The position numbers and the translations under genes were made by a program. 40,352 nucleotides of DNA from Pseudomonas kitaguniensis (GTDB taxonomy: Bacteria; Pseudomonadota; Gammaproteobacteria; Pseudomonadales; Pseudomonadaceae). Under the pieces are notes generated by a model that saw nothing but the letters and a program-made list of their open reading frames with translations, had not been told where the DNA came from and ran no database searches. The stretch covers positions 1 to 40,352 of the forward strand of contig NZ_VUAZ01000013.1 of assembly GCF_009296165.1 (NCBI RefSeq). Reading direction: 5' to 3'. Below, piece after piece: positions 1-8,004 of the stretch; the stretch's first letter is position 1; each line of letters starts with the position of its first letter.

Positions 1-3
1 AAA

Positions 4-53
4 GCAAAAAAAGCAGATCTACTGTGTATGCAAAACCCGCCCTTGATCTGCTT
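4..53 (-). terminator. Rho-independent terminator for the leftward GNAT/Nudix pair
   Basis: A perfect 9-bp inverted repeat (AAGCAGATC at 11-19, GATCTGCTT at 45-53) encloses a 25-base loop. Read on the minus strand it is followed by an uninterrupted run of seven T. It lies about 30 bp past the stop codon of the GNAT gene. The loop is longer than usual, so efficiency is uncertain. Confidence 0.6.
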
Positions 54-83
54 CAACCACTCTTGATCCAGCCACTCAAACGC

Positions 84-593
84 TCAGTCACACCCCCTGA
101 GTTCGCGCCACATATGAACCTTGTCGAAATACTCAACCCCCACCCGCACCGCCAACGGCTCCAGGCCGTACTGGATAAACCCGCAGCGCTGATACAAGGC
201 AAAAGCTGCGGCATTGCCCGCGGTGACCGTCAACTGAATCACTTTGAGCCGCGGTTGCTTGCGCGCTTGCGCGACGGCCGCTTCGACCAACTGTCGACCT
301 AAACCGCGCTGCTGATAAACCTGGTTCACGTACATGCCGAACAAGGTCACCTTGTGCCGCGCCTTCTCGCGCGACTCATAGGCCAGGCCGACAATGCCGG
401 CCAATACGTGCCCTTCGAAGGCGCCGAGCAACTGATCAAGCGGGCTGTGCAGGCGCTTTTCCCACCAGCTCAACGGCATGGCCGCACGCTCTGCCACGCT
501 GGAAGTAAACGCTTGCGGGTAGGCGCCGTACGCCTCAAGCATCAAGGCGCGATACGCCTCGGCATCCTGCGGGCCAAGCGCGCGGATTATCAT
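84..593 (-). CDS. GNAT-family N-acetyltransferase
   Basis: The 169-residue protein has the length and layout of a single-domain GNAT acetyltransferase, which transfers an acetyl group from acetyl-CoA to an amine. The acetyl-CoA pyrophosphate-binding motif A is visible as QQRGLGR near residue 95. Motif B, NAAAFALYQRCGF, follows as expected. The N-terminal start MIIRALGPQDA is typical of the family, so I keep the first ATG. The substrate cannot be told from the sequence. It starts 19 bp after the Nudix gene ends on the same strand, so the two are probably co-transcribed, with the hairpin at the left edge as terminator. Confidence 0.9.
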   Translation of the reverse strand: MIIRALGPQDAEAYRALMLEAYGAYPQAFTSSVAERAAMPLSWWEKRLHSPLDQLLGAFEGHVLAGIVGLAYESREKARHKVTLFGMYVNQVYQQRGLGRQLVEAAVAQARKQPRLKVIQLTVTAGNAAAFALYQRCGFIQYGLEPLAVRVGVEYFDKVHMWRELRGCD

Positions 594-612
594 AGGTTGC
601 AGCCCTTGCGAA

Positions 613-1026
613 TCAAGCGGAGGGGGTCAGCGATGCGCGATAAAACGGCAGGATCAGGTCGCGTGTCAAGGGTGCCAATTGCAAGCCGCCATCGCCTGCC
701 GGGTCGATCCAGCGCACTTCTTCGATTTCCGCTGCGGGGGTTACGGGCACGTCGATGTGCACCTGGAACAGCTCGGCGTGCACGGTGAAACCCGGCTCGT
801 TGGCGGCCGGGGCCGAGAAGTGGCCCAGGTACAGCGCGTCATCAGGGTTAATGCGCAGGTTCAGCTCTTCGTGCAGCTCGCGGGCCAGCGCCTCGGCGGG
901 TTGTTCACCGGCGTCGATCTTGCCGCCCGGTTGCATGAACGCCTGAGTACCGCGCTTGCGCACGAGCAGGGTTTGGCCGTCGCTGCCAATCAGCAGGGCG
1001 GCGGCGATGCGGATAGTAGAGGTCAT
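613..1026 (-). CDS. Nudix hydrolase
   Basis: The protein has 137 residues. The Nudix box (GX5EX7REUXEEXGU) is present at residues 35-57: G35, E41, R49-E50 and E53-E54 are all conserved, with Asn in place of the usual Gly at position 56. The family hydrolyses nucleoside diphosphates linked to another moiety, binding Mg2+ through the RExxEE glutamates. The length and the start MTSTIRIAAALLI fit the MutT-like core fold with nothing added. The substrate is not predictable. It is the first gene of a leftward pair with the GNAT acetyltransferase. Confidence 0.92.
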   Translation of the reverse strand: MTSTIRIAAALLIGSDGQTLLVRKRGTQAFMQPGGKIDAGEQPAEALARELHEELNLRINPDDALYLGHFSAPAANEPGFTVHAELFQVHIDVPVTPAAEIEEVRWIDPAGDGGLQLAPLTRDLILPFYRASLTPSA

Positions 1027-1120
1027 GAAACGATCACCTGAAGCTCAAAACCGCAAGGATCACACGGCGATGGGCGTACAGCAATCCAGCGGTGGGTCAG
1101 CCGCTATGTTCATCGACTCA

Positions 1121-1168
1121 CACACCGCCATCGCGAGCAAGCCCGGCTCCCACAGTGAGCGCGGTGTG
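1121..1168. repeat. REP-like extragenic palindrome
   Basis: The gap between the Nudix and response-regulator genes (1027-1182) contains a perfect 8-bp inverted repeat, CACACCGC at 1121-1128 and GCGGTGTG at 1161-1168. Between the arms is a GAGCAAGCCCGGCTC hairpin. The wording (cgcgagcaagcccg.ctcccaca) is that of the REP elements scattered through P. fluorescens-group genomes. I see no promoter or gene in the rest of this gap. Confidence 0.65.
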
Positions 1169-1182
1169 CCAGGTGTATTGAC

Positions 1183-2505
1183 TTAGCAGTCCTTGATGAA
1201 CACGCTGTAGCGCGCGCCTTCCATGCTTTCAAAAGCAATCAATTTATCCACCAGGGGCAGGTTCAACACTTTGCCGGCATTGAGCAGCAACATGCCGTTG
1301 TCGGCATTCAAGTTGCGCGCCAGCACCATGCCCTCCTCCAGCTCGCGGGTGCCGAGGACCTTGACGTTGGGGTCGCCCAGGGTCACGTCATTAACGTAGG
1401 TGGCGCAGACCTGCACAAAGTCTTCGACCATCTGTGGGTCGTAGAGGCGCCCGGCGTATTTGCGGATGTATAACAGCGCTTCATCGCTGTTCATTTGGCG
1501 TTCCAGAATCAGGCCTTTTTGCAGCTCGATAAAATCCACCGCCAGTTTCAACAGCCGCGAACCCGCCGGGATCGCCTCGCCCTTGAGATGGTCGGGAAAA
1601 CCGCTGCCGTCCCAGCGTTCCTGGTGATGGCGGATCAAACGCGCAGCGTCTTTCATCGGCTCCAGCGTCATCAACAACGATTCGCTTTGCGTGGCATAGG
1701 CGCGATAACGCTCACGGTCGCCGCTGTGCAGCATGTCCGAGGGCGAAACCATCATGCTGTCGCTCCAACTCAGCTTGCCGATGTTGTAAAGCGCGGCAGC
1801 CATGGTCAGGTCGCGGTTGCTGGCCGAATCCACGCCATGCGCCACGCACCAGGTACGCACCAGTTCGATGATCTGCCGGTTGGTCTGCTTGGCGCGCGGC
1901 AGGCGCAGGTTGGCCAACAGCGAGAACACCTCGGTGCCGGTGGCGTAACTGTGTTTGAGTTCTTCATAAGCCAGGTCGAGCATGTCGGCGGTTTGCTGCA
2001 ACTCACTGGTGCGCGACGCCACACGTTTTTCGAGGGTGGCGTTGAGTTGCCTGAGTTCCTCGTTGTGCTGCTGGATCAGTTGCTCCAGCCGCCTGCGTTC
2101 GCGCTCGGAGTGCTGATGAGCGAGGGATTGGCGCAACGCCAGGAGCAATTCTTCGTCGTTCCAGGGTTTGCTGAGGTAGCGGTAGATTTCGCCTTCATTG
2201 ATGGCTTTGACGATCAGGGTCAGGTCGGTCTCGCCGGTCAGCAGGATGCGCACCGTGTGCGGGAAGTGTTGATGGATATGCGCCAGCAACGAAGCGCCGT
2301 CCATGTCCGGCAGGCGCGCGGCACTCATCACCAGGTCAATGGGTTGCCGGGCGAGAATCGCCAGGGCATCAGCGGCGCAGGTGGCGCTGTGCAGTTCAAA
2401 CGGCTCATGGTGCAGCAGTTGCGTGAGGCTGTGCAGCACCTGCGGGTGGGCATCGATCAACAGCACCACGGCGCGCTCATCGGTGAAAGTGACTGACTCG
2501 CCCAT
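1183..2505 (-). CDS. Response regulator with degenerate receiver and HD-GYP-like domain
   Basis: The protein has 440 residues. Residues 12-128 form a CheY-like receiver that keeps Thr90 (LLTGE) and the K113-P114 switch pair. The phospho-acceptor position, in the motif SxxRLPDMDG, is Ala62 instead of Asp, so normal phosphorylation is unlikely. A charged coiled-coil-like helix spans about 130-185. Residues 200-370 resemble an HD-GYP c-di-GMP phosphodiesterase. The HD dyad is replaced by Tyr240-Asn241 (YNIGK), while the downstream HHxExxDGxG motif (293-302) is kept, with GFP instead of GYP. The protein may be a catalytically impaired sensor or scaffold for c-di-GMP, which is inference. It is monocistronic and has no histidine kinase beside it. 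Confidence 0.85.
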   Translation of the reverse strand: MGESVTFTDERAVVLLIDAHPQVLHSLTQLLHHEPFELHSATCAADALAILARQPIDLVMSAARLPDMDGASLLAHIHQHFPHTVRILLTGETDLTLIVKAINEGEIYRYLSKPWNDEELLLALRQSLAHQHSERERRRLEQLIQQHNEELRQLNATLEKRVASRTSELQQTADMLDLAYEELKHSYATGTEVFSLLANLRLPRAKQTNRQIIELVRTWCVAHGVDSASNRDLTMAAALYNIGKLSWSDSMMVSPSDMLHSGDRERYRAYATQSESLLMTLEPMKDAARLIRHHQERWDGSGFPDHLKGEAIPAGSRLLKLAVDFIELQKGLILERQMNSDEALLYIRKYAGRLYDPQMVEDFVQVCATYVNDVTLGDPNVKVLGTRELEEGMVLARNLNADNGMLLLNAGKVLNLPLVDKLIAFESMEGARYSVFIKDC

Positions 2506-2618
2506 AAGCGCCTCGCATCGTCGGTGTGCGTTCCCTACGGTGTGGGTTTGCCTTCCTGGCGATTACTCAACAGTTTAGTTGGTTTTGCCTAAGGTAATGC
2601 CCCGCACTGTCAGTGCAT

Positions 2619-2647
2619 AAAAAAGCCGCCCCAACCTCTGGCGCGGC
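2619..2647 (-). terminator. Rho-independent terminator of the L31 gene
   Basis: On the minus strand, GCCGCGCC and GGGGCGGC pair with one internal mismatch around an 8-nt loop. A run of six T follows directly. It sits about 25 bp after the stop codon of the L31 type B gene. The remainder of 2506-2670 holds no gene. Confidence 0.75.
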
Positions 2648-2670
2648 CTCCAAGGTGACACATAAATCGC

Positions 2671-2943
2671 TCACGCCTCGGTTTTTTTCGGGCTGGAGCC
2701 AAACGCAGCGAAACGTTTGTTGAACCCGGCAATCCGGCCCTCAACCTGGGTCTTGCGCTGCTGCCCGGTGTAGATCGGGTGCGAGGCGCTGGACACGTCC
2801 AGCGGGATGTAGGGGTAAGTGTTGCCGTCAGTGTGTTGATGCGTGCGATCGCTGTCGGCGGTCGAGCCGATCAAAAAGTACACGTCGGCGGCGGTGTCGT
2901 GGAACAGCACGGTGCGGTAGTCGGGATGGATACCAGGTTTCAT
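2671..2943 (-). CDS. rpmE2: 50S ribosomal protein L31 type B (zinc-independent paralogue)
   Basis: The protein has 90 residues, starting [10 protein letters not shown], with the family landmarks DLSS-like [12 protein letters not shown] and the C-terminal FNKRF. It contains no cysteine, so the Zn ribbon (CxxC) of the housekeeping L31 is absent. This is the C-minus paralogue that replaces zinc-containing L31 in the ribosome when zinc is scarce. An upstream in-frame ATG would extend the ORF to 3156, but that extension has no family counterpart and covers the regulatory site, so I use the ATG at 2943. A Zur-like palindrome lies 32 bp upstream, which is consistent with zinc-dependent repression. 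Confidence 0.95.
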   Translation of the reverse strand: MKPGIHPDYRTVLFHDTAADVYFLIGSTADSDRTHQHTDGNTYPYIPLDVSSASHPIYTGQQRKTQVEGRIAGFNKRFAAFGSSPKKTEA

Positions 2944-2974
2944 GAGGCCTCCGGGGCGTCTGGGTGGATTTTTA

Positions 2975-2991
2975 GTGTTATACAGTAACGC
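2975..2991 (-). promoter_or_regulatory. Putative Zur box upstream of the L31 type B gene
   Basis: The sequence GTGTTATACAGTAACGC is an imperfect palindrome centred on one base, with five of eight arm positions symmetric. It resembles the gammaproteobacterial Zur consensus GTTATANNATAAC. It lies just upstream of a gene that is Zur-repressed in many bacteria. Site identity rests on this match and the context only. Confidence 0.5.
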
Positions 2992-3028
2992 AAAATCATG
3001 CACCCAAACGAGAACTGATTGCAACAGC

Positions 3029-3178
3029 CATGCGCGCGAGTTGGGCGGCGTGATGCGCAAAGGTTGCCCCGGCAAGGACATCGCTCGTAAGCTGGAAATC
3101 GCTGCTGAAACCGTGAAGCCCATAAGAAAAAACCTGCACAGCGCGCCAGGGATCAACTCCCGGCCGGCGCTGTTGTTG
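3029..3178 (+). pseudogene. Relic of a LuxR-family regulator (C-terminal HTH only)
   Basis: In the + frame that reads through 3050-3178 the translation contains [20 protein letters not shown] followed by [13 protein letters not shown]. This matches the LuxR/FixJ-type HTH pattern NKDIAR.L.IA.ETVK.HRKNL..KLGI.SRAEL. The segment before it ([12 protein letters not shown]) looks like a shortened version of TAREREVL.L.A.G. The start, the sensory part and several helix residues are missing or altered (Pro in place of Val after ETVK, Pro inside the last helix). It has no plausible start of its own. I read it as a decayed gene end between rpmE2 and the glutamate synthase-like gene. Confidence 0.6.
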
Positions 3179-3246
3179 ACCTCTGATCAGGCGCACACGC
3201 GCTGATCGGGCCGCGTACCTGATGAGTCCGAACCAAGGAAATCTGC

Positions 3247-4866
3247 ATGAGCCTGTCGTTGCTAAGCCGTTACGCCTTCTTTGCCGTGTGCGTCATTTTC
3301 ACCCTCGCCAGCCTGCCGTTTATCCAGCATGAATGGCTGTGGCCTTTCACCGTGGTCACCGGCATCCTCAGCCTGATTGGCCTGTTCGACTTGCTGCAAA
3401 GCCCGCATGCGGTGCGCCGCAATTACCCGATTTTGGGCAATATCCGCTACTTGGTAGAGGCCATCCGCCCGGAAATCCGCCAGTATTTGCTGGAGTCAGA
3501 CAGCGACGCCCTGCCCTTCTCGCGCGCGCAGCGTTCGCTGGTCTACTCGCGCGCCAAAAACGAAACCGCCGACAAGCCCTTCGGCACCTTGATCGATGTG
3601 TACCAATCGGGTTTCGAATTTATCAGCCACTCCATGCGCCCCGCACCGCTCAGCGACCCCGATGCGTTTCGTGTGATCGTCGGCGGCCCACAGTGCACGC
3701 AACCGTATTCGGCGTCGGTGTTCAACATCTCGGCGATGAGCTTCGGCTCGCTGAGTGCCAACGCGATTCGCGCGCTCAACCAGGGCGCCAGGCTCGGCAA
3801 TTTTGCGCATGACACCGGCGAAGGCAGCATCAGCCCGTACCACCGTGAAAACGGCGGCGACCTGACGTGGGAGTTGGGCAGCGGTTACTTCGGCTGCCGC
3901 ACCAGCGATGGCCGATTCGACCCGGAACGCTTCGCTGTGCAGGCGCAAGACCCGCAAGTGCGGATGATCGAAATCAAGATGAGCCAAGGTGCCAAGCCCG
4001 GCCATGGCGGCATCCTGCCCAAGCACAAAGTCACCCAGGAAATCGCCGAAACGCGCGGCATTTTGATGGGCGAAGACTGCATCTCGCCGTCACGCCACAG
4101 CGCGTTTTCCACGCCCATCGAAATGATGCAGTTCATCGCCCAGTTGCGTGAACTGTCCGGCGGCAAACCGGTGGGTTTCAAGTTCTGCCTGGGCCACCCG
4201 TGGGAATTTATGGGCATCGCCAAAGCCATGCTCGAAACCGGCATCCTGCCGGACTTTATCGTGGTGGACGGCAAGGAAGGCGGCACCGGCGCCGCGCCCG
4301 TGGAGTTCACCGACCATATGGGCGTGCCGCTGCGTGAAGGCTTGCTGTTTGTGCACAACACCCTGGTGGGCCTGAACCTGCGCGACAAGATCAAGCTCGG
4401 CGCCAGCGGCAAAATTGTCAGCGCGTTCGACATTGCCAGCGTGTTGGCCATCGGCGCCGACTGGGCCAACTCGGCGCGCGGTTTTATGTTTGCGATTGGC
4501 TGCATCCAGTCGCAAAGCTGCCACACCAACAAATGCCCCACTGGCGTCGCCACACAAGACCCGTTGCGCCAGCGCGCGCTGGTAGTGCCGGACAAAGCCC
4601 AGCGCGTGTTCAACTTCCACCGCAACACGCTCAAGGCGCTGGCCGAGATGCTCGCCGCCGCGGGCCTGGACCATCCGTCGCAGTTGTCGGCCAAGCACTT
4701 GGTGCGGCGCATGTCGGCAACCGAGATCAAGCTGTTTTCGCAGTTGCACGTGTTCCTCAAACCTGGCGAATTGCTCACCGGCGAGGTCAACGGCGAGTTC
4801 TATTCGCGCATGTGGCAAATGGCACGCGCGGACAGTTTTGAGCCGCTTGAAATCGCTACTGCCTGA
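3247..4866 (+). CDS. FMN-binding glutamate synthase-family protein
   Basis: The protein has 539 residues. It starts with two hydrophobic segments (about 8-28 and 34-52), so it is probably anchored in the inner membrane. The rest resembles the central and FMN-binding (alpha/beta barrel) part of the large glutamate synthase subunit. The [3Fe-4S] cysteine motif is visible as CIQSQSCHTNKC (C-x5-C-x4-C), and GKEGGTGAAP is the phosphate-binding type of loop. The N-terminal amidotransferase domain of true GltB is absent, so it is a stand-alone paralogue with unproven substrate. AAGGAA precedes the ATG at good spacing. The 39-bp gap to the convergent glycosyltransferase holds only a weak GTGC-TGAA-GCAC hairpin followed by TTT. 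Confidence 0.88.
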   Translation: MSLSLLSRYAFFAVCVIFTLASLPFIQHEWLWPFTVVTGILSLIGLFDLLQSPHAVRRNYPILGNIRYLVEAIRPEIRQYLLESDSDALPFSRAQRSLVYSRAKNETADKPFGTLIDVYQSGFEFISHSMRPAPLSDPDAFRVIVGGPQCTQPYSASVFNISAMSFGSLSANAIRALNQGARLGNFAHDTGEGSISPYHRENGGDLTWELGSGYFGCRTSDGRFDPERFAVQAQDPQVRMIEIKMSQGAKPGHGGILPKHKVTQEIAETRGILMGEDCISPSRHSAFSTPIEMMQFIAQLRELSGGKPVGFKFCLGHPWEFMGIAKAMLETGILPDFIVVDGKEGGTGAAPVEFTDHMGVPLREGLLFVHNTLVGLNLRDKIKLGASGKIVSAFDIASVLAIGADWANSARGFMFAIGCIQSQSCHTNKCPTGVATQDPLRQRALVVPDKAQRVFNFHRNTLKALAEMLAAAGLDHPSQLSAKHLVRRMSATEIKLFSQLHVFLKPGELLTGEVNGEFYSRMWQMARADSFEPLEIATA

Positions 4867-4905
4867 GGACGCCTGCCGTGCTGAAGCACTTTATCAATCC
4901 CGACA

Positions 4906-6474
4906 TTATTGCGCGGGTCGTTGGTAAAGACGTACCTCAACCTCTCCAGCCGGCAGGTAGTCAACTTCTGGCCAAGCGCCAGGGTAAGCAGGGTATTCGG
5001 CCACACTTGAGCTTCCCGTCAGCCACCAGATCCGCTGCGTGGCGGGCGGCAAGTAAGCCGGATCGGAAACGGTGTGCTCATCCCAGGTTTCATACATCAA
5101 TGTAGACGGACCATACCCGTTGGGTCTATGGGAGCCGCCGTAACCTAATGAGGGCAGGTACAAATACATGCCGTTGTCGCTGCCATTATAATAAACCGAG
5201 CTAAAATAAAAGAAATCATGCCCCACCACTACCACATCGGTGTCTTTGCGATGAGCATTAATATAATCAACTGCCTCCTTCAGTCGAACAACCTGATGGC
5301 TTTTACCGTAGCCCATCTCACCTTGCTGGCTATAAATCATTGCCAGCCCAACACCCTCCATCCCCAGCACTGCAACCAACAATAATGCCGCTTTTACAAT
5401 GCTCTTGCGGCTTAGACTGGCCACCCCTATGGCAAACAGCAACGGAAAGCCGATTGCCGAAAACGCCACGTACCGTTCAATATAAGCAGGCATAAACAAG
5501 GACAGGCAAAATAGCGACAACATCGGAACAAACAGGTACAGCGCCAACCCTGTGCAACCCCTGACGTGTGTTCTGTCTTTAACCACAACCCGGCCAACGA
5601 CTAACAGCATCAACAGCGGCACTAACGCATAAAGCGCCGCCGATGTCTTGGACGGCGAACATAAAGTAAAAAACAACCAAAACGTGTCAGGAATAGTATA
5701 AATCGACCCCCTGCCGAGCCACGCCACGCCTCCCACTGCCTTGAGCTTGTCGTAATTTTTCAGCAAATCAAACAAGCTGAATAGCCAGGGCACATAAGCA
5801 ATCACGATCAGTACGTTACACACCCACCAGGTCATTGCAGTGATGTAGCGTTGCCTGATGCAAGGGTGAACGCGAAGTACAATCAAGTACAGCCAGTGGG
5901 CCAAGGCTGCCAACACAGCATAGTAGTGCGTGTACAACGCCGCGACCATAAAAGCGGCATACAATAAACAATATCGGTAACGGTCCGGCTGCTTCAGCCA
6001 GCTGATCAGCGCCCACAGTGCCCCCGTTAAAAACATGCCTTCCAGCGCATACATTCGAGCCTCTTGACTCAACCTGATCCACGCAGGAAACAACGCCACG
6101 AAAAGCCCGCTGATCATCACAGCTCGACCGTTCATGACACGACGAGCCAGCATCACGCTCAAGACAACTGCCACACTCCCCGCCACAGCACTCAAACTTC
6201 TGATAGAGACAGGAGACGTCCCGAACAGTCCCATCCAGTAATGCAGCAGTAAATAGTAGAGGGGTGGGTGGACATCTTTTCCGGTATGAAACCAAATAGC
6301 CTCGGGCGATAACAAACTTATCCAGACACTAAAAGCTTCATCATACGAAACATAAGCCCCACTGATGTCGTAAAATCGAACGCCCACCGCTAATACAATG
6401 AGGGACAACCACGCGGCAGCCCGTCCCGCGTCGCTGCCCATTTGCCGATTCGCCGTCAAGTGATTGTCTCCCAA
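4906..6474 (-). CDS. GT-C-type membrane glycosyltransferase (family 39/83-like), gtr cluster third gene
   Basis: The 522-residue protein has about ten hydrophobic segments. Its first large periplasmic loop contains YVSYDEAFS, the Asp-Glu signature position of GT-C polyprenyl-phosphate-sugar glycosyltransferases such as ArnT and PMT-like proteins, followed by [10 protein letters not shown] soluble tail follows from about residue 400. It overlaps the upstream GtrB-like gene by 19 bp, so the two are translated together. In gtr clusters the third gene is the serotype-specific transferase that moves the sugar from the undecaprenyl carrier to the glycan acceptor. That role is inferred here from position. 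By eye the gene is clearly AT-richer than its neighbours, which suggests separate acquisition. Confidence 0.8.
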   Translation of the reverse strand: MGDNHLTANRQMGSDAGRAAAWLSLIVLAVGVRFYDISGAYVSYDEAFSVWISLLSPEAIWFHTGKDVHPPLYYLLLHYWMGLFGTSPVSIRSLSAVAGSVAVVLSVMLARRVMNGRAVMISGLFVALFPAWIRLSQEARMYALEGMFLTGALWALISWLKQPDRYRYCLLYAAFMVAALYTHYYAVLAALAHWLYLIVLRVHPCIRQRYITAMTWWVCNVLIVIAYVPWLFSLFDLLKNYDKLKAVGGVAWLGRGSIYTIPDTFWLFFTLCSPSKTSAALYALVPLLMLLVVGRVVVKDRTHVRGCTGLALYLFVPMLSLFCLSLFMPAYIERYVAFSAIGFPLLFAIGVASLSRKSIVKAALLLVAVLGMEGVGLAMIYSQQGEMGYGKSHQVVRLKEAVDYINAHRKDTDVVVVGHDFFYFSSVYYNGSDNGMYLYLPSLGYGGSHRPNGYGPSTLMYETWDEHTVSDPAYLPPATQRIWWLTGSSSVAEYPAYPGAWPEVDYLPAGEVEVRLYQRPAQ

Positions 6475-7412
6475 ACCTTGGTTTCAACGTTGCCTTTGAT
6501 AACGTCCTTCACTACATACCTCGGCCGATGTTTCGTCTCCATGTAGATACGCCCCACATACTCGCCCAGTATCCCCAACCCAATCAGTTGCACGCCGCCC
6601 AGAAACAATATCGCCGTCATCAATGACGGGTACCCCGGCACCGCGTTGCCGAACAGCAACTTGTCCAGCATCAGGTACGCGGCATACACCAACGCGAACA
6701 GCGAAATGCACCCGCCGATGTAACTCCACAAGCGCAGCGGCAAGGTGCTGAACGAGGTGATCCCGTCCAGCGCCAGGTTCCATAGTTTCCAGGCGTTGAA
6801 CTTGCTCTGGCCGGCGGTGCGCGGGGCACGGTCGTATTCGACAATCGCCACGGTGAAGCCGGCCCAGGACAACACACCTTTCATGAATAACTGCTGTTCG
6901 GGCAAGGCCTTGATCACGTCCACCACCTTGCGGTCCATCAGCCGGAAGTCGCCGACATTTTCCTCAATGTGCGTGTAGGCGATGCGGTTGAGCAGGTGAT
7001 AAAACATCGAGGCACTGTGGCGCTTGAGGTAGCTGTCGCTGGCGCGATCGCGGCGCTTGGCGAGCACCACGTCTGCGCCTTTTTGCCATTCAGCCAGCAA
7101 TTGCGGGATGACATCGACCGGGTCTTGCAGGTCGACGTCCATGGGAATAACCGCATCGCCTTGGGCATACTCCAGCCCGGCAAACAGCGCCGCTTCCTTG
7201 CCGAAGTTGCGCGAGAAGTTGATCACCATCACGTCGCTGTCAGCCAAGGCGATGTCGCGGGCGAACTCGGCGGTGCAATCAGTGCTGCCATCGTTGATAA
7301 ATACGATGTCGACGGTGTGTGCCCGCAGCGCAGGCGCATGCCGAATGGCGTGATAAAACAGGCCGAGCGTCTTCTCCTCGTTAAACAGAGGCACCACCAG
7401 TGAGATCTTCAT
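6456..7412 (-). CDS. Bactoprenol glucosyltransferase-like GT2 protein (GtrB family)
   Basis: The 318-residue protein starts [13 protein letters not shown] at 7412. The longer ORF from 7460 adds an unrelated stretch that overlaps the gtrA reading frame, so I reject it. The GT-A fold has the NDGSTD motif near residue 40 and the metal-binding MDVDLQDP near residue 90. Two C-terminal transmembrane segments (about 230-255 and 262-290) are followed by [17 protein letters not shown], a hallmark of the DPM1-like GtrB/ArnC group. The enzyme would charge undecaprenyl phosphate with a hexose at the cytoplasmic face. In the restored gtrA frame, the gtrA stop overlaps this ATG as ATGA. Confidence 0.9.
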   Translation of the reverse strand: MKISLVVPLFNEEKTLGLFYHAIRHAPALRAHTVDIVFINDGSTDCTAEFARDIALADSDVMVINFSRNFGKEAALFAGLEYAQGDAVIPMDVDLQDPVDVIPQLLAEWQKGADVVLAKRRDRASDSYLKRHSASMFYHLLNRIAYTHIEENVGDFRLMDRKVVDVIKALPEQQLFMKGVLSWAGFTVAIVEYDRAPRTAGQSKFNAWKLWNLALDGITSFSTLPLRLWSYIGGCISLFALVYAAYLMLDKLLFGNAVPGYPSLMTAILFLGGVQLIGLGILGEYVGRIYMETKHRPRYVVKDVIKGNVETKVWETIT

Positions 7413-7782
7413 TGCGCGCGCTCCCGAAAAACCACCCACTTGGATAAAAAAAAGCCGCACACCAGCTGATCAGCGAAAACACCACGACCGTGACAATCCC
7501 TGGCACCCGCCAGTGGTCCGCCAGCACCCCCACGCCCAGGCTCAAGCCGCCCATGCACAGCATGAACACCAGATAGCGCGGCAACGAGGCCGGCGTGGCA
7601 AAGGTATAGAGCGCATTCACATAGAAGGAAAAAGACGCCGCCGTGCAGAAGGCGACGAGATTGCTCGTGGCTTGGCTGAGGTCAAAAGCGCCGCGCAAGA
7701 CGAAAAACAACTGCCAATGGATCAGCGTATTGGCAACACCAATGACCGTATAACTGGAAAATCCCTTCCACGCGCTGTTCAT
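7381..7782 (-). CDS. GtrA-family flippase-like protein, apparently frameshifted near the 3' end
   Basis: From the ATG at 7782 the protein reads [19 protein letters not shown] and shows four hydrophobic segments like GtrA, the small protein thought to flip undecaprenyl-linked sugar across the inner membrane. The 0-frame ends in an atypical hydrophilic tail at 7381, running 32 bp into gtrB. One base earlier (-1 frame) the sequence after the T8 run at 7453-7446 reads [14 protein letters not shown] and stops at 7409. That is the usual GtrA ending (F..SK..VF) and gives a TGA/ATG overlap with gtrB. The intact product would be about 124 residues. The cause could be a lost base, a sequencing error, or slippage on U-UUU-UUU. 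The long extension upstream of 7782 looks non-coding. Confidence 0.75.
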   Translation of the reverse strand: MNSAWKGFSSYTVIGVANTLIHWQLFFVLRGAFDLSQATSNLVAFCTAASFSFYVNALYTFATPASLPRYLVFMLCMGGLSLGVGVLADHWRVPGIVTVVVFSLISWCAAFFYPSGWFFGSARNEDLTGGASV

Positions 7783-8004
7783 TGCTTCATCCTGTTGAGG
7801 CCAGGCTAAGCAAGCCACGGCGCCTGAGCGGCGTCTACTGTCAGAATTAACAGGGTCACCGCTGGGCGGTTGAGACATTCAGCAATACCCGGCTTTTGCA
7901 ATTGCTTACAAATACCGCCAACCTGCCACCCTCAGACGTGTTGCCTGCGACACGCCTGCCTTGCGTCTGTTATTACTAAACTATTTGTTCAAGAGCCCGC
8001 CGCC

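Noticed and set aside
2944..3156. Extended start of the L31 type B ORF
   Set aside because: It would cover the Zur-like site and the LuxR relic and adds 71 residues to a protein that normally starts MKPGIHP.
7783..7878. N-terminal extension of the GtrA-like ORF
   Set aside because: The added residues are hydrophilic and unlike the family. The ATG at 7782 begins the usual membrane protein start.
7870..8004. N-terminal extension of the OpgC-like ORF
   Set aside because: Cys/Pro-rich sequence without family counterpart. RIDFFRG should be close to the N-terminus.
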